NCBI GenBank assembly: GCA_020438845.1
Contig: JAGQTV010000114.1
Span: 1-64,000, forward strand
Direction: 5' to 3'
DNA from: Mycobacterium sp.
Lineage (GTDB): Bacteria > Actinomycetota > Actinomycetes > Mycobacteriales > Mycobacteriaceae
DNA length: 64,000 nt
This document shows, one piece after another, positions 17,526 to 27,342 of this stretch. Each line of letters begins with the position of its first letter. Within the stretch, counting starts at the first letter, position 1. A program made the translations under genes and the position numbers. Below the pieces are notes generated by a model. It saw only the letters and a program-made list of their open reading frames with translations, made no database searches and had not been told where the DNA came from.

Positions 17526-18266
17526 ATGACACAATCACAGGCCGAGCTCGTCGAACTCGCCGTCCCATACGCATTGGACGCCCTGTCGGAATCCGAGCGC
17601 ATCGAAGTCGAAGGCAAAGTGGCGGCCGCGGGTTCGGCGGTGGCCGACGATTTCTACGACGAGGTGCGAGCCGTGCGGGAGACCATGGCGCTCATTTCTG
17701 TGGCGACCGCTCAGGAGCCGCCCGCCGGTCTTCGCCGGCGGCTGATCGAGCGCATCAGTGAGGACGAGGGCAGCGCCACAACCGGCGGCAACGTCCGGCC
17801 ACTGCGCTCCCCCGTGCCCCGGCGCCGCTGGCGCACTGCCGTGTTGTCTGCGGCAGCAGTGCTGGCGGTGGGCCTCAGCGCGGTCGGTATCGGGCTGTCC
17901 TTGCGTCCACCGGCGCAACCCTCCACCGCACAGGAGGTCTTCGCCGCTCCGGACGTGCACACGATCTCTGGGGCTATCCCAGCCGGCGGGACTGCGACCG
18001 TGGTCTTTTCGCGGGATCGCAACGCCGGGGTCCTGGTGATGAACGACGTACCGCCGCCTGCTCCGGGAACCGTGTATCAGATGTGGCTGGTGAACGATAC
18101 CGGTGCGACCTCGGCCGGAACGATGGACGCCAAGGCTGTGGCCCCCTCGACGACCGCAGTACTGAGTGATTTGCACCATGCCAGGAAGCTGGCGTTTACC
18201 GCGGAACCGGGGGCCGGTTCGACGAAGCCCACCGGTCAAGTGATCGCTGAGCTGCCGCTGATCTAG
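17526..18266 (+). CDS. rskA: Anti-sigma-K factor RskA
   Basis: 246 residues, ATG with a near-perfect AAGGAGG seven bases upstream. The N-terminal cytoplasmic part (1-100) is the sigma-binding domain, beginning ELAVPYALDALSESER; one membrane segment is at about 104-126; the outer part (135-245) is the RskA C-terminal domain with DVHTISGAIPAGGTATVVFSRDRN and YQMWLVNDTG. RskA holds SigK at the membrane and is cleaved by regulated proteolysis to release it. It overlaps no gene and sits directly between sigK and the MPT53-like thioredoxin, giving a complete sigma/anti-sigma/target cassette. Confidence 0.9.
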   Translation: MTQSQAELVELAVPYALDALSESERIEVEGKVAAAGSAVADDFYDEVRAVRETMALISVATAQEPPAGLRRRLIERISEDEGSATTGGNVRPLRSPVPRRRWRTAVLSAAAVLAVGLSAVGIGLSLRPPAQPSTAQEVFAAPDVHTISGAIPAGGTATVVFSRDRNAGVLVMNDVPPPAPGTVYQMWLVNDTGATSAGTMDAKAVAPSTTAVLSDLHHARKLAFTAEPGAGSTKPTGQVIAELPLI

Positions 18267-18356
18267 CGGTTGGAGCAATCCGTGCGGGTCTTGGCTCCGA
18301 AGTACCTGCGCAGGCTCACAACCGAGGCTTGCGACTACTTGAGGAGGTTCACCCCC

Positions 18357-18854
18357 GTGACGATGCGATGGATCACCAGGACTGGGGCGCTGTTGGTCGC
18401 CGTGCTCGCCCTGACATTCGGTCTGGCAAAACCGGGCACCGCGTCCGCAGCCGACCTCGACTTTTCCGGTACTACCTTAAACGGGGGCACCTTCAACGGA
18501 TCCAGCCTGAAAGGCCGACCCGCCGTGCTCTGGTTCTGGACCCCGTGGTGCCCTTTCTGCAACCAGGAGGCCCCCAGCGTCAGCGCGGTCTCGGCGGCCA
18601 ATCCTGATGTGACCTTCGTCGGGATTTCCACCCGGGCGGACGTAGCAGCCATGAAGGCCTTCGTCGCCAAGTACAACTTGAATTTCCCGAACATCGACGA
18701 CGCGGACGGCACCATCTGGGCCAAGTTCAACGTGCCGTGGCAGCCGGCCTATGTGTTCCTGAAGCCTGACGGAACATCGTCTTTCGTCAACAACCCGACG
18801 TCGGCGATGTCCCAGCAGGAACTCACCGACCGAGTGCGCGCGCTGACCACCTAG
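18357..18854 (+). CDS. Secreted thioredoxin-like oxidoreductase (MPT53/DsbE-like)
   Basis: 165 residues from a GTG at 18357 with GAGGAGG nine bases upstream. A signal peptide runs to about residue 30 (TASAADLD). The active site is WFWTPWCPFCNQEAP, a CPFC redox pair, and the cis-proline region is VPWQPAYVF. MPT53 of M. tuberculosis is an extracytoplasmic Dsb-type oxidase; this protein is strongly alike. CcdA, in the next gene, supplies electrons across the membrane to such proteins. The start at 18270 would add a non-signal stretch. Confidence 0.9.
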   Translation: MTMRWITRTGALLVAVLALTFGLAKPGTASAADLDFSGTTLNGGTFNGSSLKGRPAVLWFWTPWCPFCNQEAPSVSAVSAANPDVTFVGISTRADVAAMKAFVAKYNLNFPNIDDADGTIWAKFNVPWQPAYVFLKPDGTSSFVNNPTSAMSQQELTDRVRALTT

Positions 18855-18863
18855 CCGACAGAG

Positions 18864-19739
18864 GTGTCCTCCGACCTTATTGGTCTGGCGTTCGCGGCTG
18901 GCATGGTCGCCGCGTTCAACCCGTGCGGCTTCGCCATGCTGCCCGCTTACCTTGCTCTGGTTGTTCGCAGGCCCGGTGACGGGCCGTTGGTAGCGCTCGG
19001 CCGCGCCGGACTGGCGACTTCGGCAATGGCGCTGGGGTTTCTGGCGGTGTTCGGCTCGTTCGGCCTTCTGACCGTGTCGGTTGCCTCCATCGTTCAGCGG
19101 TACCTGCCCTATGTGACCCTGCTGATCGGTTGTGTGCTGATTGCACTCGGCGGTTGGTTGCTGTCGGGGCGCGAGTTGGTGATCGGGTCGATGGGCAAGG
19201 GCTCCCACTGGGCGCCGACCGCTCGGCTGTGGTCGATGACCGGGTACGGCGTCGGATACGCACTCGCCTCGCTATCGTGCACGATCGGACCCTTCCTCGC
19301 GGTGACGGGCAGCAGTGTGGGCACCGGTTCAGCGCTGGGCGCGATGAGCGTCTACCTCGCGTACGCTGCCGGATTCGTTTTGGTGGTAGGGGCCCTGGCA
19401 GGCGCGCTCGCCGTGGCGAGTTCGACCCTGGTCGACCGGATGCGGGCAGTACTTCCCTACGTCAACCGAGCGGGCGGGCTGATCATGGTGGCGGTCGGTC
19501 TTTACGTCGCCTACTACGGGTGGTTCGAGTTGCGGCTGTTCGGTTCGGAGGTCGGTGTCAATGATCCGGTCATCACCTCAGCCGGCCGGTTCCAACGAGC
19601 GCTGGCAGGCTTCGTCTACACGAACGGTGCCTGGCCCTGGCTGGTGGCGCTTGTCGCGTTACTCGCGACGGCGTTGGCCGCCACCTGGATTCGCCGGCGA
19701 CGGGTCACACGACGATCAACTCGTGCGGCCGGGCGTTGA
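18864..19739 (+). CDS. CcdA/DsbD-type transmembrane thiol transporter
   Basis: 291 residues with about six to eight membrane segments. The two redox cysteines are in FNPCGFAMLPAYL near residue 20 and in LSCTIGPFLAV near residue 136, spaced as in CcdA, which moves reducing power from cytoplasmic thioredoxin to outside partners. The start GTG at 18864 is 9 bp after the stop of the MPT53-like gene, so the pair are cotranscribed. The order MPT53-like then CcdA matches Rv2878c-Rv2877c in M. tuberculosis as I remember it. The last 35 bases overlap the convergent pepE gene. Confidence 0.9.
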   Translation: MSSDLIGLAFAAGMVAAFNPCGFAMLPAYLALVVRRPGDGPLVALGRAGLATSAMALGFLAVFGSFGLLTVSVASIVQRYLPYVTLLIGCVLIALGGWLLSGRELVIGSMGKGSHWAPTARLWSMTGYGVGYALASLSCTIGPFLAVTGSSVGTGSALGAMSVYLAYAAGFVLVVGALAGALAVASSTLVDRMRAVLPYVNRAGGLIMVAVGLYVAYYGWFELRLFGSEVGVNDPVITSAGRFQRALAGFVYTNGAWPWLVALVALLATALAATWIRRRRVTRRSTRAAGR

Positions 19740-20814
19740 CCGGCAGCGCTCCGTCGGCGGTGACGACCACGATGTCCTCGATCCGGGCTCCCCACCGCCC
19801 CGGGAAATAGATCCCCGGTTCGACGCTGAAAGCCATGCCCTCGGCGAGCGGCAGATCGTTGCCGGCGACGATGTAGGGCTCTTCGTGCACCGACAGGCCG
19901 ATGCCGTGTCCGGTACGGTGCACGAAGTACTCGGCCAGACCGGCCTCGGCCAGCACGTCACGCGCTGCGGCGTCGATCTGTTGGGCTGTCATTCCGGGGC
20001 GCACGGCGTCCACCGCAGCAGCTTGGGCACGCTGCAGCACTGCGTACCGTTGGGCGATCTCGGGGTTCGGCTCACCGATGCTGTAGGTGCGGGTGCAGTC
20101 GGAGTTGTAGCCCGGTTCCATCGGGCCGCCGATGTCGACGACGACGATGTCACCGTTCTGCAAGGTGCGATCCGAGCACTCGTGGTGCGGGTCGGCGCCG
20201 TTGGGGCCGGAGCCGACTATGACGAAGGCGACGTCCGAATGGCCCTCGGCCACTATGGCTTCAGCGATGTCGGCGGCCACTTCGGCTTCGGTGCGGCCCG
20301 GCCTGAGGAACTCCGGAACCCGGGCGTGGACCCGGTCGATCGCCGCTCCGGCCTGGCGCAGCGCCTCGATCTCGCTGGCATCCTTGACCATCCGCTGCGC
20401 TGCAAGCACCTCAGTGGCCAACACCGGCACCGTTCCCAGCATTGCGGCCAGCGGGAGCAGGTGCAGTGCCGGCATGGAATCGGTGACCGCGCAGGCCGTC
20501 CCGCCCAGAGCCTGCGCGACCAGGCGGTACGGATCCTCTCCGTCCACCCAGTCCCGCACGGCCACGCCCAGATCGGCGATTGCCGACTCGCGCACCGCCG
20601 CAAGCTCCAACCGGGGCAGCACCACCGTGGGATCGCCGTGGGATGGAACCACCAGGGCCGTCAACCGCTCGAAGGTCTGCGCCCGCGACCCGGTCAGGTA
20701 ACGCAGGTCGTAGCCGGGGGTGATCACCAGACCCGCAAGCCCCGCCGCCCGGGCACCATCGGCGACCGCGGCGAGTCGACGCGCATAAACCTCACTGTTG
20801 AACCGATCACTCAC
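19705..20814 (-). CDS. pepE: M24 family metallopeptidase (Xaa-Pro dipeptidase) PepE
   Basis: 369 residues from a GTG at 20814. The pita-bread fold metal ligands are all present: VVVDIGG and [10 protein letters not shown] (two Asp), [15 protein letters not shown] (His), [10 protein letters not shown] (Glu) and [10 protein letters not shown] (Glu). It cleaves dipeptides or Xaa-Pro bonds in the cytoplasm. The frame is open to 20919 but that region contains the tandem repeat of the divergent exonuclease gene, which would give [12 protein letters not shown], so the shorter start is preferred. Divergent gene starts are only 25 bp apart. Confidence 0.9.
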   Translation of the reverse strand: MSDRFNSEVYARRLAAVADGARAAGLAGLVITPGYDLRYLTGSRAQTFERLTALVVPSHGDPTVVLPRLELAAVRESAIADLGVAVRDWVDGEDPYRLVAQALGGTACAVTDSMPALHLLPLAAMLGTVPVLATEVLAAQRMVKDASEIEALRQAGAAIDRVHARVPEFLRPGRTEAEVAADIAEAIVAEGHSDVAFVIVGSGPNGADPHHECSDRTLQNGDIVVVDIGGPMEPGYNSDCTRTYSIGEPNPEIAQRYAVLQRAQAAAVDAVRPGMTAQQIDAAARDVLAEAGLAEYFVHRTGHGIGLSVHEEPYIVAGNDLPLAEGMAFSVEPGIYFPGRWGARIEDIVVVTADGALPVNARPHELIVV

Positions 20815-20839
20815 GACTGCCACGTTAGCGTGGGGGCTT

Positions 20840-21823
20840 ATGCCCATCCCCCCGGTGCCCATCCCCCCGGCGCCCATCCCCCCGGCCGCTCCACTCTTGC
20901 TCCTCGACGGCGCCAGCATGTGGTTCCGCTCCTATTTCGGAGTGCCGACCTCGATCACGGCGCCTGACGGCCGCCCGGTCAACGCCGTTCGCGGATTCAT
21001 CGACAGCATCGCCACGTTGGTCACCCGGGAGCGTCCCGCTCGGCTGGTGGTGTGTCTGGACCTGGACTGGCGTCCGGCGTGGCGGGTATCGCTGATCCCG
21101 TCGTACAAGACCCACCGTGTCGCCGCTGAAGTCGACGAACTTGACGTCGAAGAAGTCCCCGACGACCTGAGTCCCCAGGTGGAAATGATCCTGGAGGTTC
21201 TCGACGCCTACGGGATCGCAACCGCTGGAGCACCGGGCTACGAAGCCGACGACGTCCTGGGCACGCTGGCCGAAGCAGAGCGCCACGACCGGGTCGTGGT
21301 GGTCAGCGGCGATCGTGACCTCCTGCAACTGGTCGCCGACGACCCGGTCCAGGTGCGCGTGCTTTATCTGGGGCGGGGGTTGTCCAATGCGACGACGTTC
21401 GGCCCGGCTGAGGTGGCCGAGCGGTACGGCGTTCCGGTGGATCGCGCCGGTGCGGCCTACGCGGAGTTGGCGCTGCTGCGCGGCGATCCGTCCGACGGCC
21501 TACCCGGCGTGCCCGGTGTCGGCGAGAAGACCGCCGCCACCATGCTCACCCAGTACGGCTCGCTTGCGGCCGTCCTGGCAGCAGCGCATGACCCGAAATC
21601 GCAGCTGCCCAAGGCTTTTCGCGCCAAGATCCTGGCGGCAACCGACTATATCGAGGCGGCTGGACCGGTGGTGCGGGTGGCCCGCGATGCTCCGGTTTCG
21701 CTGTCCGGAACCGACCGTCTGCCGCTGCACGCGGCCGATCCGAAGCGGGTGGCCGAACTGGCCGCGGCCTACGGAATCGGATCACCCGTCACGCGCTTGC
21801 AGAAAGCTCTCGACACCCTGTAG
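20840..21823 (+). CDS. 5'-3' exonuclease (Pol I-like FEN domain, Rv2090-like)
   Basis: 327 residues from the ATG at 20840, which is the first codon of the proline repeat. The FEN/PIN-type nuclease core is clear: [15 protein letters not shown], then [29 protein letters not shown] and [13 protein letters not shown] with acidic metal ligands, and a helix-hairpin-helix [18 protein letters not shown] near 225. It resembles the nuclease domain of DNA polymerase I standing alone, as in Rv2090. It would remove RNA primers or flaps. The N-terminal [16 protein letters not shown] arises from the repeat and has no family counterpart I know. Confidence 0.92.
   Translation: MPIPPVPIPPAPIPPAAPLLLLDGASMWFRSYFGVPTSITAPDGRPVNAVRGFIDSIATLVTRERPARLVVCLDLDWRPAWRVSLIPSYKTHRVAAEVDELDVEEVPDDLSPQVEMILEVLDAYGIATAGAPGYEADDVLGTLAEAERHDRVVVVSGDRDLLQLVADDPVQVRVLYLGRGLSNATTFGPAEVAERYGVPVDRAGAAYAELALLRGDPSDGLPGVPGVGEKTAATMLTQYGSLAAVLAAAHDPKSQLPKAFRAKILAATDYIEAAGPVVRVARDAPVSLSGTDRLPLHAADPKRVAELAAAYGIGSPVTRLQKALDTL
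20842..20886. repeat. 15-bp tandem repeat (3 units) in exonuclease 5' end
   Basis: GCCCATCCCCCCGGT, then two copies of GCCCATCCCCCCGGC, at 20842, 20857 and 20872. In frame with the exonuclease gene it encodes [15 protein letters not shown] at the N-terminus. It lies in the shared 5' region of pepE and the exonuclease gene. Confidence 0.93.
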
Positions 21824-21850
21824 CCCCGACGGTGTAGAACCCGACGACGC

Positions 21851-22705
21851 TCAGCCGAAGAAGTCCGCCAGAAGTTGAGCCACCTCATGCGGACGGTCCT
21901 CGGCAAGGAAGTGGGTCGCATCCACCGACCTGCCGGAGACGTCATCGGCCCACTGGCTCCAAAGTGCCAACGGGTCATACCAGACCCCGATGGCTCCATA
22001 GCTGGCCCACAATGCGAGCAGTGGTGCGGTGATCTTCCGTCCGGCGGCGCGGTCGGCACGATCAAGGTCGGAGTCGATACCGAAGCCCGCGCGATAGTCC
22101 TCGCACATCGCCTGCACCGTCGCTGGACGCCGCCACGCCGCGCGGTAGGAGTCCAACGCGCCCGGTTCGAACGTAGTCATCTGCATCAGCGAGCCCTCGA
22201 AGAACCCGTCCGGGTTGTGGCCTATCAGCGTCTCCGGGAACGGCGCGGGTTGGATCAGGAAGAACCAATGCCAGTAACCGACGCCGAACGCACGGTCGGC
22301 GCGGTCATACATCTCCGCGGTCGGCACGATGTCAAGAACGGCGACGCGCTCCACGCGTGCCGGGTGGTCCAGGGCCATCCGGTACGCCACCCGACCACCA
22401 CGGTCGTGCCCACACACCGCAAAGCTCTCGAATCCGAGGTCTGCCATCGCGGCGACCAGCCGACGCGCCCAGGCCCGCTTGGAGTGCGGCGCGTGGTCGG
22501 CCTCGACAGGAGGTGGTTCTGAGTCGCCGTAGCCTGGCAGGTCGGCCAGAACGACGGTGAACGTGCGCGCCAGGATGGGTGCCACGGCATGCCACATCGC
22601 GTGCGTCTGCGGATAGCCGTGCAGCAACAGCAGGGGTGGCCCGTGACCACCCACCCAGATGGCGATCCCGTCCTCGGATCGGCGCGCCTGGAATCCCTCG
22701 AACAT
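21851..22705 (-). CDS. Alpha/beta hydrolase, haloacetate-dehalogenase-like
   Basis: 284 residues. The oxyanion-hole HGYPQTHAMW, the nucleophile elbow AVCGHDRGGRVAYRM (Asp), an Asp near FLDIV-type strand (VLDIVPT) and a final His at DATHFLAEDRP form the expected catalytic set. The HDRGGR elbow with an Asp nucleophile and GYWHWFFL further on are reminiscent of fluoroacetate/haloacetate dehalogenases, where HW lines the halide pocket. Epoxide-hydrolase-like activity is the main alternative. It is a separate transcription unit, convergent to the exonuclease with 27 bp between. Confidence 0.85.
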   Translation of the reverse strand: MFEGFQARRSEDGIAIWVGGHGPPLLLLHGYPQTHAMWHAVAPILARTFTVVLADLPGYGDSEPPPVEADHAPHSKRAWARRLVAAMADLGFESFAVCGHDRGGRVAYRMALDHPARVERVAVLDIVPTAEMYDRADRAFGVGYWHWFFLIQPAPFPETLIGHNPDGFFEGSLMQMTTFEPGALDSYRAAWRRPATVQAMCEDYRAGFGIDSDLDRADRAAGRKITAPLLALWASYGAIGVWYDPLALWSQWADDVSGRSVDATHFLAEDRPHEVAQLLADFFG

Positions 22706-22733
22706 GTTCTGCCCGCACCGGCGGCCGAACGGA

Positions 22734-23444
22734 TTACTTGGGCCGGCCGACCTCGTAGGTGCCCTTGTCGTCCTGGAAGGTCACCGTGACTTGGCGCTTG
22801 GTGCCATCGATGCTGACCTCGCAGTTGAAGGTGTCACCCTTCTTGACCGTCGGGTTCTGACCGTTGTTGCACTTGACGTCCTTGACGTTCTTGGCCCCAT
22901 AACCATTTGCGTCGTCGGTCAGGATCTGCTGCACGCCCTGCTGCGCCTTGTTGACGTCGAGTTTGGTGGTGACAAAGAATCCGGGCTTCCAGAATCCGAG
23001 CACCAACACGACAAGCAGGACCAGCGCGGCCAACGCCCCGAGCACCACGCCGAGGGCGCGGCCGGACTTCTTGGCCGCATCCGGGGCTCCCGGCGGCCCG
23101 TAGCCGCCGTACTGACCGGGCTGTCCGGGCTGGGGGTACTGGCCCGGCTGCGGGTACTGCCCGTACTGCGGTGGGCCGTACTGACCGTACTGGCCGTACT
23201 GACCGGGCTGCCCCGGCTGGCCGTAGGCATTGCCGTAGTCGGTCGGCTGACCGTAGGCCTGCGTCGGGGGGTAGCCCGGCATCGGCTGGCCGTACTGCTG
23301 ATACTGCTGCGGGGTGTAGGCCGGCGGCTGCCAGGCCGGTGCCTCGCTGCTCGGCGGCTGCCAGCTGGGGTTCGCATCCGAGCCAGGGGCAGGCTGATCC
23401 TTACCCTGCCAGGGGTTGGGGTCAGAACCCTGCGGTCCGCTCAT
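22734..23444 (-). CDS. DUF4333 membrane protein with Q/P/G/Y-rich N-terminus (Rv2091c-like)
   Basis: 236 residues with a good ribosome site (AAGGAGAGAC) before the ATG. Residues 1-120 are low-complexity: repeats of GQPGQYGQY and PQPGQYPQP type, with many Gln, Pro, Gly and Tyr. One membrane segment at about 128-152 ([23 protein letters not shown]) is followed by the DUF4333 domain with two Cys ([15 protein letters not shown]), probably a disulfide outside the cell. The tail is basic. Similar proteins are common in mycobacteria; the function is unknown. Confidence 0.85.
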   Translation of the reverse strand: MSGPQGSDPNPWQGKDQPAPGSDANPSWQPPSSEAPAWQPPAYTPQQYQQYGQPMPGYPPTQAYGQPTDYGNAYGQPGQPGQYGQYGQYGPPQYGQYPQPGQYPQPGQPGQYGGYGPPGAPDAAKKSGRALGVVLGALAALVLLVVLVLGFWKPGFFVTTKLDVNKAQQGVQQILTDDANGYGAKNVKDVKCNNGQNPTVKKGDTFNCEVSIDGTKRQVTVTFQDDKGTYEVGRPK

Positions 23445-23511
23445 CGTCTCTCCTTGCTGTCAGATCGCTGGTCGCGATTCGCCGCGCTCCCACCGTAGCG
23501 TTTGATTCACC

Positions 23512-26370
23512 CTATCCGTTGTCCACGGCGACGACGCCGCGCCGGATGTCGTCTATGGCGCGTTTCGCGGTCTTCCGCAAACCTGCCTCGGGTGCGGCGT
23601 TGCGGACCTGGTCCAGCAGGTCGAGCACCTGACGGCACCACCGCACGAAATCGCCCGCCGGCAGCTGGACACCGTTGCCTGCGACGTCGGAGGCGGCCAG
23701 CGCGGCGGCCAGGTTGCCGGTGGTAGCCCACCGGTAGACAGCCGGCGCGAACCCTTCGTCGGGTTCCCGCGAGGGGTTGAGGCGGTGGCGGTTCTCGTCG
23801 GCGCGTAGTTGGTCGGACAACCGCCGGGTCGCAACGAGCGCCCTGCGCACCTGCGGGGTCGGCAGTTCGACGGCATGCAGCGGGGTAGGCCCGTCGCCGC
23901 CGCGGGTCTCGAACACCATCGCAGAAAGCACTGCTGCCAGCTCAGCCGCCTGAAGGCCTTTCCAGACCCCGGTCCGCAGGCACTCGGCGACCAACAGGTC
24001 GCTCTCGCTGTAGATCCTTGCCAGCAGCCTGCCGTCGTCGGTGACCTGCGGGCGCTCCTGCCCGTGGGCGGCACCGATATACCCGCGCTCGGTCAGCAGT
24101 CCGACGATGCGGTCGAACGTACGGGCCAGCGAGTTGGTGGCAGCGCTGACCTTCGCGCGGGTCTGCTCGTTGTCCCGCTCGATGCGCAGAAACCGCTCGG
24201 CCACGCGCACCTGTGTCTCGCGGTCGGCCATCCGATGGCCCGGGTGCCGCCGCATCGCCTCCCGCAAAGCCAGGAGTTCGGGATCCGAATCGGCCGATTC
24301 GTCGGTCTCGGCGCGTCGCTTCCGCGCTGAAGGCACGACAATTCCCTCCGCAGCCGACCGGAGCGCCGAGGCCAGGTCCCGGCGGACCTTGGGCTGACGA
24401 TGCTCGACCCGCTTGGGCAGACTCATCGACCCCAGCGGCGCTCCACCGGTATAGTCCGCCGAGGAAATCCTTCCCGCCCAACGGTTTTCGGTCAGCACCA
24501 ACGGACGCGGATCGTCTGGCTCGCGAGCCGGTTCCAGCACCACCGCCATCCCGCCACGCCGACCGTGGGTCAAGGTGATGATGTCGCCGCGGCGCAGCGT
24601 GGCCAAAGCATCGGTGGCGGCCTGCCGACGCTGCAGCCGGGAGCTTCGCGACGCCGCGCGCTCGCGTTCGCCGATCTTGGCGCGCAGCCGGGCGTAGTCG
24701 AGGATCGCCGGTTCGACGCCGCCGCCCGCGCGGCGTTTCCAACCCAACTCCGCAGCGATCTCGTCGAGCATCTTCTCGCCTCGCTCGACCCCGCGGATAA
24801 GGCCGACCACTGACCGATCCGCTTGGTACTGGGCGAAGGAGCGCTCCAGAAGCTCGCGCGCCGCGGCCGGCCCCATCTGGCTGACCAGGTTGATGGTCAT
24901 GTTGTAGGACGGAACGAACGAACTGCGCAGCGGGAAGGTTCGGGTGGAGGCCAGGCCGGCGATCTCGGTCGGTTCGGCGGTGGAGTCCTGCGGGTTCCAC
25001 ACCACCACCGCGTGACCCTCGACGTCGATTCCGCGACGCCCGGCGCGACCGGTCAACTGGGTGTACTCCCCCGGCGTCAGCGGCAGGTGCTGTTCGCCGT
25101 TGAACTTGACCAGCTTCTCCAACACCACGGTGCGGGCCGGCATGTTGATGCCCAACGCGAGTGTTTCGGTGGCGAAGACGGCCTTCACCAGCCCGGCGGT
25201 GAAGAGTTCCTCCACAGTGTGCCGGAACATCGGCAACATCCCGGCGTGATGAGCTGCCAGCCCGCGGAGCAGCCCTTCGCGCCACTCGTAGTAGTCCAGC
25301 ACCGCCAGGTCGGCGTCGGCGAGGTCGGCGCAGCGGCGGTCGATCACCTCGGCGATGCGAGCTCGATCCGATTCAGTTGTGAGCCGCAATGGGCTGCGCA
25401 GGCACTGCTTGACCGCCGCTTCGCATCCGGCCCGGGAGAAGATGAAGGTAATGGCGGGCAGCAGTCCCTCGCGGTCCAGGGTCGTGATGACGTCCGGGCG
25501 CGACGGCGGACGGTACAGCCCCGGGCCGCCGGGACGGCCACGCCGGTGGCGCGGTTCCCAGTCGACCAGCCGGTCGGCCTCGCGACGGTGAGCGATGTGA
25601 CGGACCAATTCCTGGTCGACGTTATGCCGGCCGGAGGCCGCTGTACCCGTGTCGCCCTGCCGGCCGGAGGCCGCTGTGCCGGTGGCGCCCTGCCGGCCGG
25701 AGGCCGCTGTGCCGGTGGCGCCCTGATAGTCGAACAGGTCAAACAGCCGCTTGCCCACCAGCACGTGCTGCCACAGCGGCACCGGGCGGTGCTCGTCGAC
25801 CACCACGGTGGTGTCCCCCCGCACGGTCTTGATCCAGCCGCCGAATTCCTCGGCATTGCTCACGGTGGCCGAGAGGCTGACCAGCCGCACCTCCTCCGGC
25901 AAGTGCAGGATCACTTCCTCCCAGACCGCGCCGCGCATGCGGTCGGCCAGGAAGTGGACTTCGTCCATCACGACGTAGGACAGCCCGCGCAGCGCATGCG
26001 AACCCGCGTAGAGCATGTTGCGTAACACTTCGGTGGTCATCACCACCACAGGGGCGTCGCCGTTGATCGACTGGTCGCCGGTGAGCAAGCCGATGCGCTC
26101 CGGACCGTACCGGCGCACCAGGTCGGTGTGCTTCTGGTTGCTCAGCGCCTTGATCGGGGCGGTGTAGAAGCACTTCTGACCTGCTGCCAGCGCCAGGTGC
26201 ACCGCGAACTCCCCCACCACCGTCTTTCCTGCCCCGGTCGGGGCGCAGACCAACACACCGTGGCCGCGTTCCAGCGCCTGGCAGCCGGCGATCTGAAACG
26301 GATCGAGTGTGAACGTCAGCTGCTCGGCGAAGCCGGCAAGCTGGGAGTCTTGATTAGGTGATGTCGTCAT
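23512..26370 (-). CDS. helY: ATP-dependent DExH helicase HelY (SKI2-like)
   Basis: 952 residues. Motif I is CAPTGAGKT, motif [13 protein letters not shown], motif [13 protein letters not shown], and later motif VI is [12 protein letters not shown], with a C-terminal DSHCT-type region. It is an RNA/DNA helicase of the Ski2/Mtr4 group, orthologous to Rv2092c. Relative to a remembered length near 906, this copy has an extra stretch at about residue 215-250, encoded by three 33-bp repeats. The start ATG overlaps tatC by 17 bp, so the two are coupled. Confidence 0.94.
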   Translation of the reverse strand: MTTSPNQDSQLAGFAEQLTFTLDPFQIAGCQALERGHGVLVCAPTGAGKTVVGEFAVHLALAAGQKCFYTAPIKALSNQKHTDLVRRYGPERIGLLTGDQSINGDAPVVVMTTEVLRNMLYAGSHALRGLSYVVMDEVHFLADRMRGAVWEEVILHLPEEVRLVSLSATVSNAEEFGGWIKTVRGDTTVVVDEHRPVPLWQHVLVGKRLFDLFDYQGATGTAASGRQGATGTAASGRQGDTGTAASGRHNVDQELVRHIAHRREADRLVDWEPRHRRGRPGGPGLYRPPSRPDVITTLDREGLLPAITFIFSRAGCEAAVKQCLRSPLRLTTESDRARIAEVIDRRCADLADADLAVLDYYEWREGLLRGLAAHHAGMLPMFRHTVEELFTAGLVKAVFATETLALGINMPARTVVLEKLVKFNGEQHLPLTPGEYTQLTGRAGRRGIDVEGHAVVVWNPQDSTAEPTEIAGLASTRTFPLRSSFVPSYNMTINLVSQMGPAAARELLERSFAQYQADRSVVGLIRGVERGEKMLDEIAAELGWKRRAGGGVEPAILDYARLRAKIGERERAASRSSRLQRRQAATDALATLRRGDIITLTHGRRGGMAVVLEPAREPDDPRPLVLTENRWAGRISSADYTGGAPLGSMSLPKRVEHRQPKVRRDLASALRSAAEGIVVPSARKRRAETDESADSDPELLALREAMRRHPGHRMADRETQVRVAERFLRIERDNEQTRAKVSAATNSLARTFDRIVGLLTERGYIGAAHGQERPQVTDDGRLLARIYSESDLLVAECLRTGVWKGLQAAELAAVLSAMVFETRGGDGPTPLHAVELPTPQVRRALVATRRLSDQLRADENRHRLNPSREPDEGFAPAVYRWATTGNLAAALAASDVAGNGVQLPAGDFVRWCRQVLDLLDQVRNAAPEAGLRKTAKRAIDDIRRGVVAVDNG
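25625..25723. repeat. 33-bp tandem repeat (3 units) inside helY
   Basis: Units start at 25625, 25658 and 25691, each beginning TGCCGGCCGGAGGCCGCTGT. The second and third are identical; the first differs at four positions. In helY they give 11-residue blocks [11 protein letters not shown] twice and [11 protein letters not shown]. It sits between helicase motifs III and IV, where an added loop would be tolerated. Confidence 0.9.
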
Positions 26371-27268
26371 GGGCGGCCACCGGAGTGGGCGGCTCGATCG
26401 GTGCAGCCTCGTCGTCGGAAAGATCTGACGCGGCCTCCCGCTTGGCCTTGCGCTTGTCGTGCAGGCGGGTGATCTGGATGGCGAACTCCAACAGCAGCGT
26501 CAGCGCCAACCCCAACGCCAGCATCGAAAACGGATCCTGGCCGGGGGTGGCGACGGCCGCGAAGGCGAACACTCCGAAGATCAGCCCGCGACGCCAGCTC
26601 TTGAGTTTGTCGTAGCTGAGCATGCCGACGACGTTGAGCATGATGATCAGCAAAGGGAACTCGAAGCTGACGCCGAACACCAGCAGCAGGTTGATCAAGA
26701 ATCCGAAGTAGCGGTCGCCGGAAAGCGCGGTGACCTGGACGTCGCTGCCGACCGTCAGCAGGAAGTGCAGAGCCTTCGACACCACAACGTAAGCCAGGAC
26801 CGCGCCGGTGACGAACAAGGCGGCGGCGGAAACGACGAACGCGGTGGCGAAACGACGTTCGTTGCGGTAGAGCCCCGGTGTGATGAAGGCCCACAGCTGG
26901 TAGAACCACACCGGGCAGGCCAGTACGATCCCGGCGGTCAGACCGACCCGCAACCGCAGCATGAACTGATCGAACGGCGCGGTGGCCAGCAGCCGGCACC
27001 CGCCATCGGCACTGATATCCGCCCGCGCCGAGGCCGGCAGGCTGCAGTACGGCTGCCGAAGCCAGTCGCCGAGGCTCCCGAAGCCGAACAACCCGTGGCC
27101 GTACCAGAAGAACCCGACGATGGTGGTCAGTGCGACCGCGGCCATCGAGATCAGCAGCCGCGTGCGCAGTTCCCGGACATGCTCGACCAGCGACATGGTG
27201 CCATCGGGATTGGTGCGGCTGCGCCGCTGCCTGGGGTCCAGGCGGGAGAACATTCGGGGAGTGCGCAC
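26354..27268 (-). CDS. tatC: Twin-arginine translocase subunit TatC
   Basis: 304 residues from a GTG at 27268 (a downstream ATG would give MFSRLDPR). Six membrane segments are visible; [15 protein letters not shown] in the N-terminal loop has the conserved Glu, and the [20 protein letters not shown] region with the conserved Phe-Pro-like turn follows. TatC is the receptor for twin-arginine signal peptides. It sits in the tatA-tatC-helY order known from M. tuberculosis and is coupled to helY by overlap. A tandem repeat fills the gap to tatA. Confidence 0.95.
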   Translation of the reverse strand: MRTPRMFSRLDPRQRRSRTNPDGTMSLVEHVRELRTRLLISMAAVALTTIVGFFWYGHGLFGFGSLGDWLRQPYCSLPASARADISADGGCRLLATAPFDQFMLRLRVGLTAGIVLACPVWFYQLWAFITPGLYRNERRFATAFVVSAAALFVTGAVLAYVVVSKALHFLLTVGSDVQVTALSGDRYFGFLINLLLVFGVSFEFPLLIIMLNVVGMLSYDKLKSWRRGLIFGVFAFAAVATPGQDPFSMLALGLALTLLLEFAIQITRLHDKRKAKREAASDLSDDEAAPIEPPTPVAAHDDIT

Positions 27269-27272
27269 AGTC

Positions 27273-27317
27273 GATTACCTAGTGCCCGATTACCTGGTGC
27301 CGGATTACCTGTGGCGC
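27273..27317. repeat. 15-bp tandem repeat (3 units) in the tatA-tatC gap
   Basis: GATTACCTAGTGCCC (27273), GATTACCTGGTGCCG (27288) and GATTACCTGTGGCG (27303). The gap has 74 bp and the repeat covers most of it, immediately 5' of the tatC start, so copy number changes the distance between tatA stop and the tatC ribosome site. Confidence 0.88.
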
Positions 27318-27342
27318 GTCGCGCCGAACGGGGTGGGGCAGG

